Shown here in pieces: positions 9,639-18,805 of a stretch of 64,000 nucleotides of DNA; positions within the stretch are counted from its first letter, which is position 1; each line of letters begins with the position of its first letter. The notes under the pieces are model-generated. The model made no database searches, was not told the DNA's origin, and saw only the letters and a list, made by a program, of their open reading frames with translations. Source of the DNA: Acinetobacter sp. WCHA55 (lineage in GTDB: Bacteria > Pseudomonadota > Gammaproteobacteria > Pseudomonadales > Moraxellaceae); assembly GCF_002165305.2 (NCBI RefSeq), contig NZ_CP032286.1, positions 1,364,001 to 1,428,000 of the forward strand, given 5' to 3'. Made by a program: the position numbers and the translations under genes.

Positions 9639-10733
9639 TTACGGCTTTTTCATCAGTTGCTCTTGAATGGCCCAGTCAATATGGACTTGCACAATATCGT
9701 TAAACTCTGAGCGAGAAGTGTGTAATTGTTGCAAAATTTCATCTGAGAATGGTGCGTTACCCAAACCAATCGCGACATTACGCATAAAGCTTTGGTAGCC
9801 TGTTCGCCGCAGAGGACTCCCTTCGGTATTTGACATAAAGGTACTTTCGTCCCATTGCCAAAGATCGAGCAGTTGAATATCGTCTAAGCCATGACGGGGG
9901 TTAAAATCATCAATTGGTGTGGTTTTAGCAAAACTATTCCACGGACAAATGAGCTGACAGTCGTCACAACCAAACACCCGGTTGCCGATACCACGGCGTA
10001 GTTCTACAGGGATAATGCCTTGGAACTCAATGGTTAAATAGGCAATGCATTTACGTGCATCTAACAAATAAGGCTCAACAATCGCTTGAGTCGGGCAAAT
10101 ATCAATACATGCGCTACATGAGCCACAGTGTTTGGTGGTGGCTTGGTCAAAGGGCAGCTCTAAAGAAGTAAAGAGTTCGCCTAAGACAAAAAATGAGCCT
10201 GATGTTTTATGAATGAGTAAGGTGTGTTTTCCTACCCAGCCCATCCCTGCATTTTCGGCCAAGGATTTTTCAAAAATGGGTGCTGAGTCAGCAAAGGGGC
10301 GAGATTCAAAATCGCCAACTTTAGCTTTGATTTTCTGCGAAAGGGTCTTTAAACGTCCACGCATGACTTTGTGATAGTCACGTCCACGTGCATAGCGCGC
10401 AATGATGGCGCTATTTGGTGCAAAAGGTACAAGACGGGGTTCAGGAACGGCAACCAAATAATCCATACGCACACAAATAATGCTTTTGGTGCCTGGAACA
10501 AGGAGGGTTGGATCTGCGCGTTTTTCTAAGTTTTCAGCAAGAAAATGCATGTCACCATGATAACCAAGTTCTAAATATTTTTTAAAACGAGGCAATTCAA
10601 CTTGAGCATCTGGTTTGGCGATGACACAATCAGAAAACCCCAAAGCCAGCGCTTCAGCTTTAATCCAAGCCTTAAGTTGCTCTGGATCATATTGATCTAC
10701 AGGGATTTTTGCGGAAGATGTGGATGTTGTCAT
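9639..10733 (-). CDS. queG: Epoxyqueuosine reductase
   Basis: A cobalamin- and iron-sulfur-dependent enzyme that reduces epoxyqueuosine to queuosine in tRNA. Two ferredoxin-type 4Fe-4S motifs are visible, CGSCSACIDICPT and GCDDCQLICPWN. The likely start is the ATG at 10733 (364 residues), giving an N-terminus MTTSTSSAKIP. An upstream ATG at 10757 would add eight residues and overlap the divergent nnr start. Neither has a clear ribosome-binding site. Confidence 0.93.
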   Translation of the reverse strand: MTTSTSSAKIPVDQYDPEQLKAWIKAEALALGFSDCVIAKPDAQVELPRFKKYLELGYHGDMHFLAENLEKRADPTLLVPGTKSIICVRMDYLVAVPEPRLVPFAPNSAIIARYARGRDYHKVMRGRLKTLSQKIKAKVGDFESRPFADSAPIFEKSLAENAGMGWVGKHTLLIHKTSGSFFVLGELFTSLELPFDQATTKHCGSCSACIDICPTQAIVEPYLLDARKCIAYLTIEFQGIIPVELRRGIGNRVFGCDDCQLICPWNSFAKTTPIDDFNPRHGLDDIQLLDLWQWDESTFMSNTEGSPLRRTGYQSFMRNVAIGLGNAPFSDEILQQLHTSRSEFNDIVQVHIDWAIQEQLMKKP

Positions 10734-10755
10734 AACCAAGAACAAAGGAAAAATC

Positions 10756-12225
10756 ATGCATCAGGAAGTGTACCACAGCAGTGAGATTCAAGCATGGGAA
10801 GAGCGTTGGTTTGCGCAGCAAAACAGTGCTTATGGGCTGATGCAACAAGTCGCATGGTCAACAACTGAACATATACTGCCTAGGCTTAAACAGCAACAAG
10901 TCAAAAGCATTGCGGTGTGTTGTGGTCAAGGCAACAACGCAGGTGATGGTTATTTAATTGCATCGTATCTATCTGCACAAGGTTATGATGTTGAAATTTA
11001 TGCAGCGGCTTTGGGAGAGTCTACATCCCTGCAACAAGCACATGCAGCGGCTGTGCAACAGGGGATAGTGATTCATACAGGCTTTGCTTTTCAACGTGCT
11101 TATGATGCGTATATTGATGCTTTGTTTGGGATTGGTTTAAACCGTGAACTCAGTTCAGACTGGCAAGCAGTGATTCAGCAAATCAATAGACAAGTAGGGT
11201 TAAAAATTGCTGTTGATATTCCAAGTGGTTTACAGGCCAACACGGGGCAAGCTTTACCTTGTGCAGTAGTAGCTGATTATACCTTTACGGCTCTGGGCTT
11301 GAAGGCGGGTTTATTTACTGGCCAGGGTAAAGCATTTGCAGGAGAGGTCACGCTTATTTCGATACTTCCAGTAGATAGTACCTTAAAACCTTTAGCTTCA
11401 CTTGCTCCACAGTATGTGCATCTTTTACCGCGTCAAGCCTTTGGGCATAAAGGAAGTTATGGGCATGTACTCGTGATTGGAGGGCATGCACAGATGGGCG
11501 GTGCAGTGATGCTGGCTGCAGAAGCTGCCTTTCATGCTGGTGCAGGTAAGGTGACGGTGGTGTGTGATGCAAAACACCATACTGCAATTTTAGCCCGTGC
11601 ACCGAATATTATGCTGCGCGATATTAACCAAATGTCGCTCCAAGAACGTGAAGCATTGCTGGCACATGTGGATGCAGTCAGTTTTGGTATGGGGTTGGGA
11701 CGAGACTCGTGGGCTCAACAGCAGTTTGAGGCATGGTTTCCACTCATTCAGATCAGTGCTTTACAGGTGGTGTTGGATGCGGATGCTTTATGGTTTTTAG
11801 CTTTAAAGCCTGTGAAACTTGGTGAGCAGGTCTACGCAACACCACATCCTGGGGAGGCAGCGACTTTACTCGGTATTAGTACTTCAACAGTTGAGTCTGA
11901 TCGTATTGCAGCTGTTTATGCTCTACAAGAAAAATATGCAGGGCAATGGGTGCTGAAAGGTTCAGGAAGCTTGATTTTAGATACGCAACTTTGGATTTGT
12001 ACCGCAGGTAATCCGGGGATGGGGACAGGTGGAATGGGGGATATATTGGCAGGCATGATTGCCAGTTTAAAAGCACAGTTGCAAGATGACATCGCGTTAC
12101 ATCAAATTGTGACCTTACATGCCCAAGCAGGCGATCTTTTGGCTCAGCAAGGTGAGCGTGGTTTACAAGCACAGCACATGAGTCAGGCTATTTATACGGT
12201 CGTGAACCGAGAACATACGGTATGA
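10756..12225 (+). CDS. nnr: Bifunctional NAD(P)HX epimerase/dehydratase
   Basis: Repairs hydrated NADH and NADPH. The N-terminal YjeF_N epimerase domain covers about residues 1-210 (GQGNNAGDGYLIA nucleotide loop). The C-terminal ADP-dependent dehydratase, ribokinase-like, contains NPGMGTGGMGDILAGMI near residue 420. The ATG at 10756 has AAAGGA just upstream, better than the in-frame ATG at 10720, which would run into queG. It overlaps acyP by 4 bp (ATGA), so the two are co-translated. Confidence 0.94.
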   Translation: MHQEVYHSSEIQAWEERWFAQQNSAYGLMQQVAWSTTEHILPRLKQQQVKSIAVCCGQGNNAGDGYLIASYLSAQGYDVEIYAAALGESTSLQQAHAAAVQQGIVIHTGFAFQRAYDAYIDALFGIGLNRELSSDWQAVIQQINRQVGLKIAVDIPSGLQANTGQALPCAVVADYTFTALGLKAGLFTGQGKAFAGEVTLISILPVDSTLKPLASLAPQYVHLLPRQAFGHKGSYGHVLVIGGHAQMGGAVMLAAEAAFHAGAGKVTVVCDAKHHTAILARAPNIMLRDINQMSLQEREALLAHVDAVSFGMGLGRDSWAQQQFEAWFPLIQISALQVVLDADALWFLALKPVKLGEQVYATPHPGEAATLLGISTSTVESDRIAAVYALQEKYAGQWVLKGSGSLILDTQLWICTAGNPGMGTGGMGDILAGMIASLKAQLQDDIALHQIVTLHAQAGDLLAQQGERGLQAQHMSQAIYTVVNREHTV

Positions 12226-12500
12226 AAGCATTAAAACTGACTATATTAGGCAAAGTTCAGGGTGTCGGATATCGACGTTGGTTTGCACAACATGCTGTTG
12301 CTTTAGGCTTAAAGGGTTATGTACTGAATCTGGACTCAGGTGCAGTTGAAGCACTGCTTTTGGGTGATGATGGTAATGTTATCGAACAGGTAAATCGTGC
12401 TAAAGTCGGACCAACTCATGCGGCAGTCACGGATGTGGTCATCGTAGAACTTGCTTCAGAACAGCAAAGATTTACAGATTTTCAAATACGTCGCGAATGA
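12222..12500 (+). CDS. acyP: Acylphosphatase
   Basis: Hydrolyses the carboxyl-phosphate bond of acylphosphates. The 92-residue protein has the family signature GKVQGVGYRRW at residues 10-20 with the catalytic arginine, then GYVLNLDSGAVE with the catalytic asparagine. Start and stop overlap with nnr indicates translational coupling. Confidence 0.93.
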   Translation: MKALKLTILGKVQGVGYRRWFAQHAVALGLKGYVLNLDSGAVEALLLGDDGNVIEQVNRAKVGPTHAAVTDVVIVELASEQQRFTDFQIRRE

Positions 12501-12520
12501 TCAAGTATGCAAAAATAAAA

Positions 12521-12553
12521 AAAGGGCGAAAGTTAAACTTTCGCCCTTTTTTT
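12521..12553. terminator. Bidirectional terminator between acyP and slyD
   Basis: A GGGCGAAAGT stem pairs with ACTTTCGCCC, flanked by A and T runs. Confidence 0.9.
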
Positions 12554-12567
12554 TAAGATGTTAAATC

Positions 12568-13050
12568 TTAGTGGTGGTGACCACCAGCACCGTGCGCATG
12601 GCCGTGCTGTAATTCTTCTTCAGTTGCATCGCGGATTTCTACGATTTCAACTTCGAAAGTTAAGTCTTGACCAGCAAGTGGGAAGTTCGCATCAACAATT
12701 ACGTTTTCGCCTTCAACTGCTTTTACAGTTACGATTTGAACGCCATCATCAGTTTGAGCTTGGAACTGCATACCCGCTTGGATGTTGTCTACGCCTTGGA
12801 ACATTTGCGCTGGAACTTCTTGAACGAGTTCAGGGTTGTACTCGCCATAACCTTCAGCAGCAGGAACAGTAACAGTGAATTTTTCACCTACAGTTTTGCC
12901 TAGCAATGCATTTTCTAAACCTGGGATGATGTTACCTGCGCCGTGCAAATATGCAAGTGGTTCACCTTGTGATTGGTCTAGCGTTTCGCCTTCAGCGTTA
13001 GTCAATTTGTAGTTGAAAGAAACCACGTGATCATTTGCGATAGCAGTCAT
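12568..13050 (-). CDS. FKBP-type peptidyl-prolyl isomerase, SlyD-like
   Basis: A 160-residue folding catalyst and chaperone. The FKBP half begins VVSFNYKLTNAEGE and carries GAGNIIPGLENALLGK; an inserted flap follows, and the tail HGHAHGAGGHHH is histidine-rich and likely binds nickel or other metals. A clear GGAC ribosome-binding site precedes ATG 13050. SlpA is the closest alternative, but the His-rich tail favours SlyD. Confidence 0.9.
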   Translation of the reverse strand: MTAIANDHVVSFNYKLTNAEGETLDQSQGEPLAYLHGAGNIIPGLENALLGKTVGEKFTVTVPAAEGYGEYNPELVQEVPAQMFQGVDNIQAGMQFQAQTDDGVQIVTVKAVEGENVIVDANFPLAGQDLTFEVEIVEIRDATEEELQHGHAHGAGGHHH

Positions 13051-13188
13051 GTTTTTCGTCCATTCATTTAGAATTTAAGGGGTATATCATAAAGTGAAAA
13101 GCAGCTTTTGTAGACTAAATTTAGTAAAAAACTGCATTTTCCACGTTCTTATGGCGTTTTTTTATTAGTGGGGACGCATTTTTAGATT

Positions 13189-14490
13189 TCAATGCAATTT
13201 TATTTTTGGACCGACTTTTTTATTCATCAGGTCTTTCGCGGTCATCAACCCAGCATGGGTATAGCCATGTAAGGTAGCTTGATGGAGTCGATATAAAGAA
13301 ACATACATGGTTTTTGCCAGCACGCCTTGCACATTAACTTGGCCCAGTAGTTCGCCCACGGCTTTGTATTGGCTGAGGGAAACCAAAGAGCCTTTGTCAG
13401 AAAATTTAAACATCGGCAAAGACTGACCACGAATGCGCGCTTTAAGTGCTCGAACCAAAAAGGTCGCTTGTTGGCTGGCCACTTGGGCACGTGGGCCAAG
13501 AACTGGTTCATCGGCCGCGGGCTGGCAGTGGGCGCAATCACCAAAGGCAAAAATGTTGGGATCGGAACGGGTTTGCAAAGTTGCATAGACTTTAAGACGG
13601 CCAATCGCATCTTTTTCAAAACCTTCAAGCACGTTTAAAACGACAGGTGCTTTGATGCCAGCTGCCCAAACTTTTAGATCGGCATTGATTTGTGAGCCAT
13701 TGGCAAAATAGACATGGTCTTTATCTAACTTGGCAACACGGTGATGGGTGAGAACTTCAACGCCAAGCTTTTCCAATTGAGTATGGGTGTGTGTTGCCAT
13801 TTTGGTGGATAGGGCGGGAAGAATACGATCTGCTGCCTCAATCAAGGTCACTTTGACTTTATTTGGGTCAATTTTATTGAGACCATATTTAAAAAAGGTA
13901 CTTTTCGCATGAACCAATTCGGCAGCAAGCTCGACTCCTGTGGCACCTGCACCAATAATCGCAATATTAAGTGCGCGTGTTTCGGGGCGATTTTGTGCAT
14001 CTAAATACAAATGTAGAAGGTCTTGCTGGAAAATTTCAGCTTGCTGGCGACTGTCGAGGAAATGGCAGTAATGTTTAGCGCCGTCGGTCGCAAAGTCGTT
14101 AGAGGTCGAGCCGACTGCAAGGATTAAGGTGTCGTAATTGAGTTCAAACTGCGTGGTTTCAGTGCTTTGTTTGGCATATTGGCGTGCTTCAAGTTTTACT
14201 TGCTTATGTTCTTGGTCTAAGTCGACAAAACGACCCAAAACAAACTCATAATGATGTTTAGACGCATGTGCAAAATAATTAATTTCTTCAACACTTGGGT
14301 TGAGTGTGCCTGCCGCAATTTCATGGAGTAAGGGTTTCCAGATGTGAGTAAGGTTTTGGTCGACGAGGGTGATTTTCACCCACTTAGATTTTGCGAAGCT
14401 GTCACCGAGTTGCGTTGCTAACTCTAGACCACCAGCACCACCGCCAATAATAACAATATGGTGTGGCACTTGTTCTGTTTGTACAGCCAT
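13189..14490 (-). CDS. ndh: Type II NADH dehydrogenase-like flavoprotein
   Basis: A single-subunit NAD(P)H:quinone oxidoreductase of the peripheral membrane type. The first Rossmann motif IVIIGGGAGGLELA is at about residues 11-24; the second, IAIIGAGATGVELAAEL, lies mid-protein; the FAD-binding IFAFGDCAH motif follows near residue 310. The ATG at 14490 is preferred over an in-frame TTG at 14499. Related sulfide:quinone reductases lack this overall layout. Confidence 0.86.
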   Translation of the reverse strand: MAVQTEQVPHHIVIIGGGAGGLELATQLGDSFAKSKWVKITLVDQNLTHIWKPLLHEIAAGTLNPSVEEINYFAHASKHHYEFVLGRFVDLDQEHKQVKLEARQYAKQSTETTQFELNYDTLILAVGSTSNDFATDGAKHYCHFLDSRQQAEIFQQDLLHLYLDAQNRPETRALNIAIIGAGATGVELAAELVHAKSTFFKYGLNKIDPNKVKVTLIEAADRILPALSTKMATHTHTQLEKLGVEVLTHHRVAKLDKDHVYFANGSQINADLKVWAAGIKAPVVLNVLEGFEKDAIGRLKVYATLQTRSDPNIFAFGDCAHCQPAADEPVLGPRAQVASQQATFLVRALKARIRGQSLPMFKFSDKGSLVSLSQYKAVGELLGQVNVQGVLAKTMYVSLYRLHQATLHGYTHAGLMTAKDLMNKKVGPKIKLH

Positions 14491-14517
14491 ATGAAGCAAC
14501 CTATTTATTATTAAAAA

Positions 14518-14548
14518 AAGAAGATGACATTGAATATGCCATCTTCTT
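14518..14548 (-). terminator. Terminator of the dacC-like gene
   Basis: On the minus strand AAGAAGATG pairs with CATCTTCTT across a 12-nt loop, followed by seven T residues. Confidence 0.85.
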
Positions 14549-14614
14549 GATTTATTGATAATTAGATTGTCTTACAAGTTACATAAAGTATAAAACTCGG
14601 GATACTGTTTGACC

Positions 14615-15925
14615 TTAACCGAGTGTATAGGTTTTTACTTTAGATTCATCGCTTGATAAAAATGGAAACAAGCTTTTGAACCAAAACATCAGTCGCTGGA
14701 AAATATTGGCTTCTTCAATTTGTACATCTTCTTCAATAGTGAACGTTTGAATGAGCTGATTGTTTTGATAAACCTGAACTTTTGCCAGTTGCATCACTTC
14801 AGCCAGCGGAGCGGTCAGCTTGTTTTGCAACACTTCAATATTGAAATGCGTTTTTGTAGATTCTAATGGATCAATGCGTTGTATAGTGCCATTGCCTGTA
14901 TTGAGCATAATGCGTTGGTTGGTTTGGTCAAAGGCATGTAAGTCAATGGCATATGGCTGATCGTACAATGATGTGCTCACAATTTTCGGTTGCTTACTTT
15001 CCACTTTGAACATTTTCAATGTCGATTTGACTACAGGCAGTTCTGCGATAATTTGCTTATCCTTCAGCGCAACTTCATTGCGAGTATAGGTATAAGACAA
15101 ATTCATGAGGTTGTGTGCAACTTCAGCACGCTTTGCTGCACTTTCTGTACCCAATACAATCACCACCAAACGACGGTTTGGATTATCTGGGTTCATGGTC
15201 GGACGGTTTGCTGTCAGGGCTAAGTTATATCCCGCTGCTTTGGTATAACCTGTTTTCAAGCCATCGACCGTTGGGTCTTGTTTTAACAGAATATTGGTTG
15301 CACGGTGAAAACGTTGGTTATAGCTAAAACTTTGCTGTTTTGAATAGTATAAATAGTCTGGCGTTTCATTCACCAAGGCTTGGCCTAACAGCGCTAAGTC
15401 ATGAGCGGTTGAATAGTGCTCTGGCATGGTGATACCAGCAGGGTTTTGAAAATGAGTTTCAGTCATTCCCAGTGCTTTGGCTTCTTGGTTCATTCGTGCA
15501 ACAAAGGTTGGAATATCACCTGAGATGCGTTCTGCTAAAGTCACTGCTGCGTCGTTGGCAGACATCACCACTAAACCGGCTAAAAGCTGATCCACAGAAA
15601 TCTGTTCGCCTTGTTTTAAGTACATTTGGGATTCATCCCACATCACAGTACTGACCACAGGCGTTGCAGTAAGAATTTCGCTCTTATTGAGTTTCCCTGC
15701 ATTAATTTCTTTGAGTGCAATATATGCCACCATCATTTTGGTGAGCGAAGCGGGTGCACGTTGAACATGACTATTATGCTCAGCAATGACTTGCCCCGAT
15801 TGGCTGTCAAAAACAGTCCAAGCTTGAGCTTCAACTGTTTCAGGAACAATGTTGAGCAATGCTGCTTGAGTGAAACTTGAACATAAGGCGAAGAGTGTAG
15901 CGATGAAGTAGATGACAGCTTTCAA
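14615..15925 (-). CDS. dacC: D-alanyl-D-alanine carboxypeptidase (PBP5/6 family)
   Basis: Trims the terminal D-Ala from peptidoglycan pentapeptides in the periplasm. Residues 1-21 form a signal peptide. The active-site serine is S60 in SLTK (60-63); the second motif SAN is near residue 121 and KTG is in GLKTGYTK near residue 225. A C-terminal domain ends in an amphipathic stretch that could anchor it to the membrane. At 436 residues it is slightly longer than E. coli PBP5. Confidence 0.92.
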   Translation of the reverse strand: MKAVIYFIATLFALCSSFTQAALLNIVPETVEAQAWTVFDSQSGQVIAEHNSHVQRAPASLTKMMVAYIALKEINAGKLNKSEILTATPVVSTVMWDESQMYLKQGEQISVDQLLAGLVVMSANDAAVTLAERISGDIPTFVARMNQEAKALGMTETHFQNPAGITMPEHYSTAHDLALLGQALVNETPDYLYYSKQQSFSYNQRFHRATNILLKQDPTVDGLKTGYTKAAGYNLALTANRPTMNPDNPNRRLVVIVLGTESAAKRAEVAHNLMNLSYTYTRNEVALKDKQIIAELPVVKSTLKMFKVESKQPKIVSTSLYDQPYAIDLHAFDQTNQRIMLNTGNGTIQRIDPLESTKTHFNIEVLQNKLTAPLAEVMQLAKVQVYQNNQLIQTFTIEEDVQIEEANIFQRLMFWFKSLFPFLSSDESKVKTYTLG

Positions 15926-16104
15926 TGAAATTCCCTAACCAAGCCATTCCGTGACTTTTAAACCTAAAACAGATGCAAATGCTATGCCTTTTTTTCGCTA
16001 ATGACCAGTCAAAAATGCAGACAAATGTGACTGTGACGCAAAACTGGCTTAAATAATGCTAAGCTAAGTTATAACTCATTTCATTTTATTTTGTATCGCC
16101 CATT

Positions 16105-17808
16105 ATGTTGCATTATCAGATCGAATTTGACGATTATCGTCAGCACCTTATACACGTGACTTTACGTTTTGTAGCAGACCCAACACAGGTACTTTCATTA
16201 CCGACTTGGATTCCGGGTAGTTACCTCATTCGCGAGTTTTCAAAGCATATAGAGTCGGTTCGTGCTTATGATGAAGAAGGGCGTTTGTTAGAAATTCAAA
16301 AATTTGAAAAAAATAAATGGCGTCTTTTTAATACTGACCATGAACTGATTACGGTTGAGTATGATGTCTATGCCTATGATCTGTCGGTGCGCGGTGCGTA
16401 TGTAGATCAAACCCGTTTGTATGTAAACCCCGCATGTGCTTGCTTAGGTTTAGAGGGTCAAGAGGACAAAGCCGTTGAAGTTGAACTGTTCCTTCCTGAT
16501 GAGCTAAAACACTTCCAATTGGCTACTGGTATGGCTTCAAAAAGCCTCGTTAAAGGTCGTTTTACCTTAAAAGCCAAAAACTATGCCGAGCTGATTGATG
16601 CACCATTTGAGTTGGCAGAGCAGACTCGTTTTAGTTTTGAAGCCAATGGCATACCGCACGAGTTTGTGGTGTCAGGTAAACATGCCATGAATGCTACACG
16701 TATGCAGAAAGACATTGAAAAAATCTGTGCAACAGAAATCTCAATGTTTGGCTCAGCGCCATTTTCAAACTACACCTTTATGACGATGGCAACAGCAAAT
16801 AGTTATGGTGGTTTGGAGCATCCAAATTCAACCAGTTTGATTAGTCCACGTGAAGACTTACCCAAAGTTAATGAGCCTGAAGAGCCATCTGAAGACTATC
16901 AACGTTTCTTAGGTTTATGTAGTCATGAATACTTCCACTCATGGTTGGTCAAATTCATTCGTCCTGAAAACTTTGTCAATTATGATTTAAACAAAGAAGG
17001 CTATACCTCTTTGCTTTGGATTTTTGAAGGTTTCACGTCTTATTATGATGACCTGATTTTGCTACGTAGTGGTGTGATTTCCCAAGCTTCATATATCAAA
17101 CTACTCAAAACTCAGATTGATCGCTATTTACAAAATCCGGGTCGCTTTGTTCAGTCAGTGTCTGAGTCTAGCTTCGATGCATGGGTGAAATTTTACCGTC
17201 AGGATGAAAACTCGAACAATGCAGGTACTAGCTATTACAACAAAGGCTGTTTGGTTGCACTATGCTTAGACTTAGGTTTGCGCTTACGTGGTTCAAGCCT
17301 AGATGTGCTTATGCGTAAACTTTATGAGAACGCGCAAAAGGGCATACAAGTACATGAGCGTACAATTGTTGAGTTGTGTAATCAGCTGACAGGTGATAAC
17401 TGGATTGAGCAAATCAATCACTTAATTAACACTACAGATGAGTTGCCGCTGGATCAACTTTTCCCTGAATTTGGTTTAAGTTATAGCCTGAAAAATGACA
17501 AGTCATTACCGTTAGGTTTAAAGCTTGTAGATAAGCCAGAGGGTGTGTTGGTGCAAAGTGCGCGTCGTGATGGCGCTGCTGCTCAAGCTGGTCTTTCTGC
17601 CCATGATGTGATCATTGCGATTGATGGTCTCAAAGCAACGGTGAAATTGGTAGAAAAATATGCCAAGCAAGACGATACCTATAGCATTCTGGCATTCCGC
17701 CGTGATGAGTTGCTGAGCTTTGATGTAAAAGCTGCTGGTTCAACACTGACCGAAGTTGAATTGAAGGTTGAAGACCAAGAGAAAGCAGAGAAGTGGTTCA
17801 AGGCTTAA
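16105..17808 (+). CDS. M61 family metallopeptidase with PDZ domain
   Basis: A zinc aminopeptidase-like protein of 567 residues. The HExxH motif is HEYFHSW at about residues 274-280, and the third ligand is probably the glutamate in FEGFTSYYDD. A PDZ domain occupies roughly residues 470-545 (AQAGLSAHDVIIAIDG). No signal peptide is visible, consistent with glycyl aminopeptidase relatives. It is monocistronic, and the substrate is unknown. Confidence 0.9.
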   Translation: MLHYQIEFDDYRQHLIHVTLRFVADPTQVLSLPTWIPGSYLIREFSKHIESVRAYDEEGRLLEIQKFEKNKWRLFNTDHELITVEYDVYAYDLSVRGAYVDQTRLYVNPACACLGLEGQEDKAVEVELFLPDELKHFQLATGMASKSLVKGRFTLKAKNYAELIDAPFELAEQTRFSFEANGIPHEFVVSGKHAMNATRMQKDIEKICATEISMFGSAPFSNYTFMTMATANSYGGLEHPNSTSLISPREDLPKVNEPEEPSEDYQRFLGLCSHEYFHSWLVKFIRPENFVNYDLNKEGYTSLLWIFEGFTSYYDDLILLRSGVISQASYIKLLKTQIDRYLQNPGRFVQSVSESSFDAWVKFYRQDENSNNAGTSYYNKGCLVALCLDLGLRLRGSSLDVLMRKLYENAQKGIQVHERTIVELCNQLTGDNWIEQINHLINTTDELPLDQLFPEFGLSYSLKNDKSLPLGLKLVDKPEGVLVQSARRDGAAAQAGLSAHDVIIAIDGLKATVKLVEKYAKQDDTYSILAFRRDELLSFDVKAAGSTLTEVELKVEDQEKAEKWFKA

Positions 17809-17845
17809 TCCTTTACCCACTTTATTTGTTACTTCGTATAGACAA

Positions 17846-17870
17846 AAACCGATGCCTAGGCGTCGGTTTC
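17846..17870. terminator. Bidirectional terminator
   Basis: AAACCGA (17846-17852) pairs with TCGGTTT (17863-17869) between converging genes. Confidence 0.75.
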
Positions 17871-17893
17871 TTCTATGTGCTTATTTGTGAGCA

Positions 17894-18292
17894 TTAACTA
17901 CCACGGTAAGTGGAATAGCCATATGGGCTAATTAACAGCGGGATATGGTAATGATCCAATGAGCCATCAATTACAAATACCACGGGCACTTCAGGAAAGA
18001 ATGAGCGCTGATTTTTTTGACGAAACCAATCACCTGTTTTAAAGGTAACTTTGTATACACCTTTTTGTAAGGCTGTATCTTTTGGATATAAATCGTTGAT
18101 TCGCCCTTGGTCATCGGTCGTACTGGAGCTGATTTCTGTCCATTTATCATTTTGTTGGGCTTCAAGTGTCACTTTGACATTGGCAGAAGGGAGGCCATTT
18201 TCCAAATTCAGCACATGGACGCTCAATGGATTTTGGGCAAAACACCAAGAAGAAAAACCAAGTCCAATGAGCGGAAGCAGCATTTTTAGCAT
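17894..18292 (-). CDS. uraH: Transthyretin-like 5-hydroxyisourate hydrolase, exported
   Basis: Hydrolyses 5-hydroxyisourate in urate breakdown. The mature part starts LSVHVLNLENGLPSA and ends in the family signature YHIPLLISPYGYSTYRGS. Starting at ATG 18292 gives a 20-residue signal peptide (LLPLIGLGFSSWCFA), so it acts in the periplasm. An upstream ATG at 18352 is possible but would place extra residues before the signal. No other urate genes are nearby, so the physiological substrate is uncertain. Confidence 0.82.
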   Translation of the reverse strand: MLKMLLPLIGLGFSSWCFAQNPLSVHVLNLENGLPSANVKVTLEAQQNDKWTEISSSTTDDQGRINDLYPKDTALQKGVYKVTFKTGDWFRQKNQRSFFPEVPVVFVIDGSLDHYHIPLLISPYGYSTYRGS

Positions 18293-18352
18293 TGAATTGA
18301 TCCATACCGTTGCAGAAAAAAGATTCAGTTTAACCAAACCTATAAAAAACAT

Positions 18353-18805
18353 AGGTTTAAAAATGTAAAAATAAAGGGGTAGGCGTAGAGGGTTTATGTA
18401 TCAATATTTAAGCTTTGGCATGTTGGATTGCTTTGCAAGTTTAAATTTAGCCGAGAGAAAAGTCATGCTTACGCATATAGGACTACAAGACTGTGAAGTG
18501 ATTTGAAGATTGTATTATGTGAAAAGTATCTGATGTTGTGGTTTAAATGAGGTAAAAAACACATTTCGATAAAAAATTTGTCTATTTGCTAAGCAAAAGC
18601 TAAAGCCTTGTGGAAAGACGTGATTTTGAAAAACGAAGGCTGTAGTGGTATTTTCTGGCGAAATGTCGTTATCACTGGATATTACGTTGACTGTAAAGCC
18701 CTGAGGGACGATACTTTCAGGGTTTTATTCAAGCACATCGGTTCGCAGGGGTTGAGCCAAAAGCTCATCACCCTAAAAAACTCAATCTAACGCAAGGGGC
18801 TATAT
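18353..18805. other. Long upstream region of icd with a terminator-like hairpin
   Basis: About 450 bases without a supported gene. Near 18700-18725 CCCTGA pairs with TCAGGG, followed by TTTTATT, which could be a leader terminator for icd or a short transcript. The frame at 18608 lacks codon support and a ribosome-binding site. Confidence 0.4.

Noticed and set aside
12558..12903. Plus-strand ORFs opposite slyD
   Set aside because: Shadow frames of the slyD codon pattern, rich in Q/L/R.
18608..18790. 60-residue ORF upstream of icd
   Set aside because: No ribosome-binding site, atypical composition, and it spans a hairpin.
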